Source: Artocarpus heterophyllus (taxonomy: Eukaryota > Streptophyta > Magnoliopsida > Rosales > Moraceae). From it: DNA of 64,000 bases. The notes beneath the pieces were generated by a model. It was not told the DNA's origin. It saw only the letters and a program-made list of their open reading frames with translations, and searched no databases. A program made the position numbers and the translations under genes. Numbering within the stretch: position 1 is the first letter of the stretch; each line of letters starts with the position of its first letter. The DNA is taken from NCBI GenBank assembly GCA_025403435.1, contig CM046341.1:5403462-5467461 (forward strand), written 5' to 3'. Shown here piece by piece: positions 51,992-61,490 of this stretch.

Positions 51992-52513
51992 TTATTCCCC
52001 ATCCAGTTTTCTTATGGCTTGGCAAACAGGATCTAGAAATACCATATTCCTGAGGCGTTGTCTTTCTGTATAAAATTTAGGCCAGAGTTTAAAAATAGCT
52101 CCTTGAACATATCCACTAGGGTGACCGTGGAGAGGAGGATGGATGCTATCCAAGTTCTCCTTTAAAAGTCCATTCCTACAAAACCTTATTTTATCCTCTC
52201 TATTCGTAGACATATAACCAGGTGAAGTACATTTACCGTTACAATTTTGTCTTCCACATTTGTTACAAGTGACCACGATGGCACGAGCTCTTCTTTTCAT
52301 TGCACTACGACTGGTACCTGTTCCTGGTAAACCGACATCTTGACTAAAGTCACTCGGACGGATCTTCCCCTCTATTAACATTCTCACATCACAAGGGATA
52401 CCAAAACGCATAAGAATCCACAACCGAGTAATTCTAGCCTTATATTTCTTTCTGAGAATCTTTTGGGAGAGTGATGGGAAATACTTTCTCATGTGTTGGT
52501 ACTTTGGGTCCAT
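51992..52513 (-). CDS. Basic cysteine-rich protein, possible viral-type nucleic-acid-binding protein
   Basis: 173 residues in one frame, upstream of the LOG-like gene on the same strand. The N-terminal third is basic and hydrophobic with no named domain. At 67-78 lies a Ser/Ala-Lys-Arg-Arg cluster (TSRSAMKRRARA), followed at once by four cysteines (C83, C86, C91, C95; CX2CX4CX3C), then EDKIRFCRNG (106-115). A Ser-x-Ala plus Arg-run, then a Cys-rich finger, is the layout of the small nucleic-acid-binding/silencing-suppressor proteins of carla- and vitiviruses (Betaflexiviridae). I make this comparison from memory with no alignment. Alternatives are a degenerate gag zinc knuckle with Cys for His, or an unrelated plant protein. 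The frame is intact, with ATG at 52513. No such gene belongs to a standard LTR element. Confidence 0.6.
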   Translation of the reverse strand: MDPKYQHMRKYFPSLSQKILRKKYKARITRLWILMRFGIPCDVRMLIEGKIRPSDFSQDVGLPGTGTSRSAMKRRARAIVVTCNKCGRQNCNGKCTSPGYMSTNREDKIRFCRNGLLKENLDSIHPPLHGHPSGYVQGAIFKLWPKFYTERQRLRNMVFLDPVCQAIRKLDGE

Positions 52514-53974
52514 GATGAGATGAAAGAAGAGTAAATAGAAAGGAAAAATTAAGATAGTAAATTGCAGAATCCTAGAATTCCTTCTTCTTTTAGAGGAAAA
52601 GAAGAATTTCTAATGAAAAAGAAGAGGATTTGCGATTTAGAGAGAAAATAACAAATTAAGAGAGAAAAAGTGAACTCGGAGAAATAAACTCTTATGCACA
52701 GTAAACGTATATGTAAACAATAATTAAACCACTGTATATGACACGTATAGAGACCACGTTGGAGAGACAGTGTGAATCAAACTGATTTAAGATTTGAACT
52801 AGGCCCAAATGTTCTAAGTTGAAAATGGTCAGGTTGTTTCGGGCCTTAACACATTTGGAACGAATTAAATAACAAACATAAAATTGAAAACCAATTTGTA
52901 TAAATCTTAAACCCAATTCAAAGTCCACTATAGATAAAGTTAACTATAAACAACAAATCTAATTTAACGACAACAAGGATCTTCCTGAATGATATTTAAA
53001 ATCATTTCATAACAACATAATCCTCCAGCAACTCAAATAATTTTGTTTTAATCAAAACTTTATTGAACAATACAAACACCCATATGTTATTCATAATACT
53101 TAACATCTATCAATGGATTCATCATCATTGCTACCAAGGGTTTAGAATGCGACTAACCTTGAAATCAATACGATTTACGTCTTCCAACGTAGACCATATA
53201 AATGAACAAAGACACTTGATGTTACTACTTAAGAACATCTACAATCCCCACAATTCTACTTATACAATATATAATTTTTTTCATATAACAAAACCTTAGG
53301 TAACCAAAAGATTCACTGATACACTTAAATACAATGTACGTAACAAAATATTCCAATTTTGAGATTCATGCATTCTAGACTTTACACAGTCTCAACAGAC
53401 CAAAAGTCTAACATTTATCTCTCTCAAGATTCAATACCATGATTCCCAACTTATATCATATTCCTCAAATATATAGAACTTTTAAGAAAAGACATTGACA
53501 CTTATGTGCTCCATCGAATCCACACATAATCATTACTTAGGTTTGAATCAATTACGAAAAATATGCCAAACTTTAAAATCAATAAATCAAGCCTTATATT
53601 TCTTATTGTTTTTCACGAGACAAAAGGCTCTTAAATCCTCGTATCTATACGAATTTCTCATCGTTTATACGAATTAGATATGCTTATAGATCCAAATATT
53701 ATACGAATCTCTCATAAGCATTCTACTTATAAACTCATTCCATATAATTATCATTCCCTCATAACTATTAATACTTTCCTTCTATATAATTATTGTACTC
53801 ATATAACTATTGATATTTTCATTCTATGGCCTTTCCATGTTACATCCTTCTAGACTGTATAAATCAATGTGAAGGTTCATTTTGATGATGACAATAAAAT
53901 TTCAGCTTCAAAACCATCTCAAAAATATATTTTTTTTAAAGTGGTGCTACACTCCCTAGGTTAACCGAACCTAG
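52514..53974 (-). other. Long leader of the element, no recognised gene
   Basis: 1.46 kb between primer site and first cargo frame. Frames of 60-78 codons occur on both strands but none resembles gag or any other family. Composition is AT-rich like the rest of the interior. Confidence 0.5.
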
Positions 53975-53975
53975 G
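53955..53975. other. Perfect hairpin abutting the primer-binding site
   Basis: CCTAGGTT (53955-53962) and AACCTAGG (53968-53975) are exact inverse arms around a 5-nt loop, just downstream of the primer site in element orientation. It could act in RNA dimerisation or packaging; that is inference. Confidence 0.5.
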
Positions 53976-53986
53976 CTCTGATACCA
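53975..53986 (-). other. Primer-binding site for initiator tRNA-Met
   Basis: The minus strand reads TGGTATCAGAGC, the 12-nt complement of the 3' end of plant initiator tRNA-Met, 7 nt after the end of the 5' LTR. This fixes the element's orientation. Confidence 0.93.
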
Positions 53987-53993
53987 AAAATTC

Positions 53994-55970
53994 TGTAACG
54001 CCCCTATATGGGGGTTAACAGTTTTTAATGAGATAAAATAAAAATAAATAATAAAAGTAAAACCTTAAAGATTAAAATTTGCCCGGGACTTAAATGAAAA
54101 CTCTCAACTCAAAAATAAAAATATAAACGACAAATAAACCACAGTTTTAATGTAGCACCTTAAATTTAATAATATAAACTGTTGTCATCATCATTTTAAC
54201 CCTCAACACATTGTAATACAGTCACAGAAAGTAACAATTGATGCTTACATTATCATGAAGAACATTCTCAACGATTGAAGCAGTCCCAATGTAATATAGC
54301 TACATCACTTCCTCAACTATATTTCTCGTAGCCACCTTACACTTAGTGAGTCCTGAAAAGATATAAACATAAGGGTATGAGCAACACTATGCTCAGTAGA
54401 GAAAGCCATTACTCACCTTTAGGTTTTTATCATTACCACATTAAAACCTGCATGGTTAGTAAGTTACATCACATTCCAGATTATGAGGTTTATTATGATC
54501 ACATCTTATGGATACCGTAGTTAATCGTTACCAAGTGTCATAATTACACATTTATACAAATATTACAAATCATCATTGTTCCTAGGTATCCATGTTAAAT
54601 TGAGTATCACTCAACTCATCGAAACCCAAATGGGCGCACTTGATCACCCTATAAACATTCCAAGGGTGTTCCGGTGAGGGGACATCAAGCCCCGAGTCCT
54701 CACCAAATCGATTCCTGTACAGTGTGTTCTGGGACTTTCAACCCAAGGAAGCGTCATCGCCTTCCCCCTACTTTACCTTTTAGGGTATTCATGCCCAAGG
54801 ACGTAACCGTCGCCCTTTTCATGTCTCACAATTTCTCTATATTAAATCATTATTAATAGAGTTAATTTTCCTAACCATGCTTCTCAATTTATAACATGTG
54901 TCAATTCATTATGTTCCTCGCCGTACAATACAAGACGAGTCCATGTCATAGTTTCATATGTGATACACATATAATATCAGTTCAACATAGATATATATAT
55001 ATTGCGGCAAAACAATCAATTTTAATTCTATAAAAACCTCACAAAAGATGAGTAATAGAATCCCTACCTTTTAAGCTTATCAACAGTCTCTTAATCCTGG
55101 AATCAATTAACGTTAGCTCCATACTCCCTTGATCCTAAGGCGTGCATAAGGACAATTAAAACTAAAGCACAACATACAACTACATTCATAAAATTTATTT
55201 TAATTTAATCTTAGAATTTCAAGAAATAACCACTGCCCATAGAGGTATTATAAAGTTTAACAATATAAATTTTCTGTCTAGGGCATATACACTTAGACTT
55301 CATACATATGCTCCAAAATAGCAACAAACATATACTTAGGTTTAAGAACGCAAATTTGAATAATCCTTTAGTATAAAAGAAAATTTATAAATGAAAGACT
55401 AAATTTGTTCATAAGATTCTAACCTCGGATTATGGTTAGTTGGAAGCTTGAAATGGCTTCAAAACAGGTTCCTTTACTTCAGTATGACTGAAATTCTTGC
55501 TCAAATAGAGGTGATGGTGGCTGATTTTTATGGCTGCCTTGAAGAAGTTCTCTAAGTATTTTGCTTCAGCAAAGAAATAAGAAGAAGAGTGTGGGAACCG
55601 TGGAAGAGAAAGGAAGAAAAGATGAAGTCTTTGAAGAGAAGTGATAGAAACAATTATAGAGGAGACATGTTGAAGCATGTCACGGAGGAAATAAAGAAAA
55701 TGAGGGTCAAGAGTAGTTGGAAAAGATATCCTTATGTCTCATCTAAAGACTTTAACACACATAATGCCAATATGACATTTTTGAGATTTATTAGAAGTTC
55801 TAAGGCTTTTTAGTAATCATACTAAATAAATATAGGAGAATTTTAGAAAATTTAAAAATAGATAAAAATAAATATTATAAAATAAATTTAAATGAAGCAA
55901 TTTTTTTTTTTATACATTAAAAATTAATTTAATTACCTCAATACCCGTTAGAAGAATAACGGGTGTCACA
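53994..55970 (-). repeat. 5' LTR of the complete element (promoter LTR)
   Basis: 1977 bp. In element orientation it runs 55970 to 53994 and is followed by the primer site, so it should contain the promoter driving the cargo frames. It matches the other LTR at an offset of 6228 bp wherever compared, which indicates a recent insertion. Confidence 0.93.
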
Positions 55971-55975
55971 GCGCT

Positions 55976-58124
55976 AAAGTCTCTAGAAGAGACATGAGTA
56001 TATTTTTCCCAACTACTCTTGACCCTCATTTTCTTTATTTCTTTCGTGACATGCTCCGACATGTCTCCTCCATAATTGCTTCTATCACTTCTCTTCAAAG
56101 ACTTAATCTTTTCTTCCTTTTTCTTCCACGGTTCCCACACTCTTCTTCTCATTTCTTTGCTGAAGCAAAATACTTAGATAACTTCTTCAAGGTAACCATA
56201 AAAATCAGCCACCATCACCTCCATTTGAGCAAGAATTTCAGCCATACCGAAGTCAACGAACCTGTTTTGAAGCTATTTCAAGCTTCCAACTAACCATAAT
56301 CCGAGGTTAGAATCTTATGAACAAATTTAGTCTTTCATTTATAAATTTTCTTTTATACTAAAGGATTATTTAAATTTACGTTCTTAAACCTAAGTATATG
56401 TTTGTTGCTATTTTGGAGCATATGTATAAAGTTTAAGTGTATATGCCCTAGACAGAAAATTTATATTGTTAAACTTTATAATACCTCTATGGGCAGTGGT
56501 TATTTCTTGAAATCTGGGATTAAATTAAAATGAATTTTATAAATTGGTTTGCATATTTAAAAAGTAGACATCCTAAGCTTTCTAACGAGCTATCATAAAC
56601 CTAAATCGAAGTTGTATTTTATTTTCTATGAATTATTCAATTTTCGGATTGGAAACTAGTAAACCTGCCAGTTTGTTAGGGTATACTAGCTGTTAACCTG
56701 AACCAAGAACCCATTTTTGCTCACCACCTAATTCTTTAATGTCTTGCAACCTTTCCAATATTATCCTAAGTGATTGATGAATCTTATTAGGGGCTAAAAC
56801 ATATAGATTATTTGTTTACATTTTATATTGTGTTAAGACAAAAATTGTTTACTGTGGTATTCAAAAGAGATTTGCATAAAAGCTTTAATGGCATACTAGT
56901 AAGATAAATTTACACATGATTTATTTATGAATGTAGTTGTATGTTGTGTTTTAGTTTTAATTGTCCTTATGTACACCTTAGGATCAAGGGAGTGTGGAGC
57001 TAACGTTAATTGATTCCAGAATTAAAAGATTGTTGATAAGCTTGAAAGGTAGGGATTTTATTACTCATCTTTTGTGAGGTTTTTATAGAATTAAAATTGA
57101 TTGTTTTACCGCAAGATATATATATATATATCTATGTTGAACTGATATTATATTAGTAACACATATGAAACTATGACATGGACTCGTCTTGTATTGTACG
57201 GCGAGGAACATAATGAATTGACACATGTTATAAATTGAGAAGCATGGTTAGGAAAACTGACTCTATTAATAATGATTAAATGTAGAGAAATGGTGAGACG
57301 TGAAGAGAGCGGCGGTTACGTCCTTGGGCATGAATACCCTAAAAGGTAAAATAGGGGGAAGGTGATGACGCTTCCTTGGGTTGAAAGTCCCAGAACACAC
57401 TGTACAAGAATCGATTTGGTGAGGACTCGGGGCTTGATGTCCCCTCACCGGAACACTCTTAGAATGTTTAGAGGGTGATCAAGCGCGCCCATTTAGGTTT
57501 CGATGAGTTGAGTGATACTCTATTAAACGTGGGTACCTAGGAATAATGATGAACTATAATATTTGTATATATGTATATGTATGAAACTCGGTAATGATTA
57601 ACTATGATATCCACGGAATATGATTATAATAAATCTCATAATATAGATAATGATGAGTATTAACTAACCATGCAGGTTTTAATATGGTAATGATAAAAAA
57701 CCTAAAGGTGAGTAATGGTTTTCTCTACTGAGCATATTGTTGCTCATTCCCTTATATTTTTATCTTTTCAGGACTCACTAAGTGTGAGATGGCTATGAGA
57801 AAAATGGTTGAGGAAGCTAGGTAGTTATATTACGTTGGGACTGCTTCAATTGCTAAGAATGTTCTTCATGATAATGTAAGCATTAATTGTTACTTTCTGT
57901 GACTGTATTAAAATGCGTTGAGGGTTAAAATGATGATGATAATTTTATATTATTAAATTTAAGGTGCTACATTATACTGTGGTTTAATCATCGTTTATAT
58001 TTTATTCTTGATTTTAGAGTTTTCATTTAAGTCCCGGGCAACTTTATTTTTAAAGTTTTACTTTTATTTTTAATTTTTATTTTATTTTATTAAAAATTGT
58101 TAACCCCCATATAGGGGCGTTATA
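55976..58124 (+). mobile_element. Right part of the older solo LTR
   Basis: Continues the LTR begun at 47545, starting AAAGTCTCTAGAAGAGAC, and ends GGGGCGTTATA (the usual CA end mutated to TA). It is followed by AGTAT (58125-58129), matching 47540-47544. It is clearly more diverged from the inner LTRs than they are from each other. It also contains about 386 bp (56541-56926) absent from the other copies. Confidence 0.9.
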
Positions 58125-58129
58125 AGTAT

Positions 58130-58892
58130 ATGCCCATACGTCAAAACCAATGTTTGAAAAATCAACATTTCCATTATATTTTTCACAAAAATATTTGTAC
58201 TTTGAAAGCATTGGTATAAAAAATATAGATGTACTATCTTTTTCATCGAATATCTTGAAATTTTCATGAATTTTTTTTGTAAATATATATATTTTCATGA
58301 ATATATCAATTTTCATGAAAAGGGTAGTGTAAATAACAAAGCACGTTAATCTAATTAAAAAGTCAACCACTTTGACTTGAATTTGTAACATGGTGGATTA
58401 GCTTTGATGCAAATTATTATTAGGAACTCCTTAAAGCTCATTTTTGAAATGAGACTTGTAAAAGAAAGGGAAAGAATTTATAAATTCTTTTTAGTCCATA
58501 GAGGGCTTTTTTATGCACAACAGTTTTTTATAGAGATTTTTACCAAAGGGTATAAAGGAGTTTATCAATAGGTTTTGTTCTAAACCGTTAGAGATATATC
58601 ACGTTCAATTAACAGTTATATATCTATATATATATATTTATTTATTTGATATGATTTTGACCAAATCTATCATTAAGAAATGTGCACTACCTTACCATAG
58701 GAAGTTCTCTCTCTCTAATTTGATATCAAACTGAAAGAATAGAGGAGAAAGAAGAAGATACATTAACTAGAAAAGAGTGAGAACCTATAATAAGTGTCTG
58801 TTTTTCAACGTCGGATATGAAAAAAAAAATAACCATATTCAATATTTTAAAAACATGCACTACTAGCGGATGTCTCCTCCAAGAAAAGACCT

Positions 58893-58935
<43 letters not shown>
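58130..58935. other. Intergenic DNA
   Basis: AT-rich. A minus-strand frame of 104 codons (58077-58391) overlaps the solo LTR end and is low-complexity (Ile/Phe/Lys), so I do not call it. It ends in an (AAT)n tract at about 58894-58935. Confidence 0.5.
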
Positions 58936-58936
<1 letters not shown>

Positions 58937-59732
58937 GGATTAATTACAAAAACTCCCCATGAATTATAGCCTTTGTAATACTTTGCCCATTGAACTTAAA
59001 AACGTAACATTCATTCTCTATAAAGTATGAACTGTTAACAAAAATGGTTCTTCTATTAAAATTTTAACAGAAAATTGATAAATGATTGTAAAGTTAGGGG
59101 TATTTTGATAATTTTAGGCATAAAAATTAAAACTATTATAAAATAATATTTATTAATGATTTAAAAAACAAAAAATAAATTAAAGCCATTACACTATTGG
59201 ATTTCCTCTTTTTTGTTATACCAAAATTTTCTTCAAAATTTTATTAATTTTTTTCACCCCCAAAAAGTATTTTTGAAAATTTAAAAGTCATATATATTAG
59301 TGAAGTAAAAAAAATAAAAACTCTAATAGAATTAATAAAATTTCTTTCACATTTTTAAGTTTTTTTCAGTATTTATATCTTTTAAAATTTAAAAATATTT
59401 TTTGAGTGTGAAAAGAAGTTAATGCAATTTTTAAAGAATTTTGGAATCTTAAAAAAAAGAGGGATCTGAATAGTAGTATATTTTAAATTGATTTTTTTTG
59501 TTTATAATCATCAATAAAGACTATTTTTATTATAGTTTTAATTTTTTTATATTTTTTTTGCTATAATTAATAAAATACCTTAATTTTAAATTTTTTGTTA
59601 ATTTGCTGTTGAAATTCTAACAGATTTTTGTTAACAGTTTATACTTCAGCGGGAACAGATGTTACATTTTGAAATTCAAGGGTAAAGTATTACAAAAGCT
59701 ATAGTTTAGGAAGAACTTTTTTTATTAATCCT
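58936..59732. repeat. Foldback element inserted in an AAT microsatellite
   Basis: The left end AGGATTAATTACAAAAACTC and the reverse-complemented right end AGGATTAATAAAAAAAGTTC begin inverted arms of about 150 bp, with shared blocks TTTGTAATACTTT.CCC and AACTGTTAACAAAAAT. An (AAT)n run lies on each side (about 58894-58935 and 59733-59758). No coding sequence. Confidence 0.65.
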
Positions 59733-59759
59733 AATAATAATAATAATAATAATAATAAA

Positions 59760-60340
59760 AGGGTTAATTTTACAAATGATCCTAAGGTTTATCCTTGGTC
59801 CTATTTTAGTCCATGACATTTTAAAAATTCCATTTTGATCTCTAATCTTTTAGTTTGTTTTAGATCTATCTGCTTCCATCGTTAGTTTGACGTTAAATAT
59901 TTAACTGAATATTTTTAAAATGTCTCACTTTGATCGCCAATCTATTTTTTTGTTTCACTTTTGGTCCCTTTGTAATAACTAAGAGTTATTATTAAGGACA
60001 AATTTAAAAAATCTAAAGTAAGAAATTAAATATAATGATTTTGATGTATGTAACAAAAAAACAAGTTTATCATAGTGTAAGTAAGATAAGTTAAATTTTT
60101 TATTTAGCATATAAGTATTAAATAGTGACTAAATGTGAAATAAAGTAACAAAATAATAGATAGAAGACCAAAATATGATATTTTAAGAATATTTTGTTTA
60201 ATATCTGATACCAAATTGATGGAGAAATCAAATATGAAACAAACTAAAAAATAGAAGACCAAAATGAGACTTGAAATATTAGGAATTAAAATAAAAATTA
60301 AAGGTAAAGCTTACGAACCATTTATAAAATTAACTTTGGG
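59760..60340. repeat. Second foldback element
   Basis: Starts GGGTTAATTTTACAAATGAT; the reverse complement of its end reads AAAGTTAATTTTATAAATGG. The arms share TTTTAGTTTGTTT and CATTTTGGTC/CATTTTGATC over about 110 bp or more. It lies immediately after the AAT run bounding the previous element. Confidence 0.6.
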
Positions 60341-61490
60341 TGAATACGACGACCACGATGATGGTAATGATGATGATGATCACGACTAGGTAAGAGTGAG
60401 ATTTCGTGCCCTTCACGACTCGTGTAATAAGAACGCCAGTGGAGATGGTGCAGCCAGCAAAATACTTTGCCGGCGAGGTTGGGCAATTGAAGTGTCACAG
60501 CTGGGTGACTAAAATGTGCGCCGCGAAGGAAAGGCAGTGGAACCTACAGATAAATGACCAGCCATGGCCTAGAGTTAGATGCAGCAGACACAATGCTACA
60601 GAAAGTTTAAAGGGCACCCAGAAAATCGCGGGTGGGGCTCCTCCTGGGTCCCACCTCACAGATGTTTGCACTCTTTCATGTCGACCTTTGTAAAAATTCA
60701 TTGAAAAATAATAAAAAAAAACCTTGCCCAAATTCTCGTTGTTAAATTTGTTGTTAAATGGGTATCTCTTATTTTTCTTTAAAAAACACTTGAATGTTAT
60801 AAAATTATTTGGGTGTGTCTTACATTTCTTAATATATAATTTTGCTTTACACAATTTTTTTATCAAATTCTATTGAATTTATATATTATTTAATTCAACC
60901 ATAGTATAATCCAGAAACACAAGTTTCCAATGGAAATACTTCTATTGTAGATGAATTCTTGTCTAAGAAGGAAACAATTCTGCATTAAAAATGCAACAAA
61001 AAAGAGTATTTTGTAATTAACAGAAATTCTCTAATTTCTATACTCAAATCCAAAATTAAAAAAAAAAAAATTAGCCCAGGGCATAATATTTATTTATTTT
61101 GAAGTATTGGCGCCGACCCACCATCTTTGCCAGTGGACCCTGACCGCCTGTTGGTGGTGGTGGGCCCATGACCCGACTGTTCTGACTCACAATGGAGACA
61201 GGGTTGTCACTCTAACACTCTGTGACTGACCATGTGCGCTTTAGAGAACAGGACAGTTCATTACGTTTGCCCACACTTTGAATCCCAAACACGACAAAGT
61301 GGTCCCACGTTTCCACGTGATTTTTGGGCCCTTTTTATAATTTTTTTTATAGTACCATATTTTTGTCAACTTTTTCTGTTTTTTTCTTCCTATCGACTTT
61401 GAAAGCATAAGTTGGACCTTGCTTTGTTCATTGTTCAAAGCGGTTTCACTTTGGATAAACTCAAACGGCGTATGCACAAATCTGTATAAG
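60341..61490. other. GC-richer blocks with no recognised gene
   Basis: 60341-60700 and 61105-61330 stand out from the AT-rich surroundings. The first holds a 95-codon + strand frame (60406-60693) with ordinary protein-like composition (Trp, Cys, His present) but no family I recognise, and no supported splice partners. The second contains TCCCACGTTTCCACGTGA. They could be a promoter or exon of a gene outside the window, or a captured fragment. Confidence 0.25.

Larger units (their letters stand above)
47766..55970 (-). mobile_element. Complete LTR retrotransposon carrying cargo genes, no gag-pol
   Basis: Two direct 1977-bp LTRs (47766-49742 and 53994-55970) bound a 4251-bp interior. A 5-bp duplication GCGCT flanks the whole (47761-47765 and 55971-55975). 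The order of primer site (right) and polypurine tract (left) puts the element on the minus strand, transcribed from the right LTR. The termini TGTGACACCC...GGGGCGTTACA, the tRNA-iMet primer site and the GAGGACGAAATTT segment before the polypurine tract recall plant Ty3/gypsy elements. No frame for capsid, protease, reverse transcriptase, RNase H or integrase is visible in the interior, so it must move in trans. Two sense-strand frames, a LOG-like enzyme and a Cys-rich basic protein, occupy the interior instead. Confidence 0.93.

Noticed and set aside
51992..52513. Reading the Cys-rich frame simply as a gag protein
   Set aside because: Its CX2CX4CX3C lacks the His of a CCHC knuckle, no capsid-like region precedes it, and the frame is short. 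The alternative is not excluded and is kept in the entry.
47766..55970. Interpreting the two long direct repeats as a segmental duplication
   Set aside because: TG...CA termini, 5-bp target duplication, primer site and polypurine tract show they are LTRs.
58077..58391. 104-codon minus-strand frame
   Set aside because: Starts beyond the solo LTR and runs into its end. Low-complexity Ile/Phe/Lys composition.
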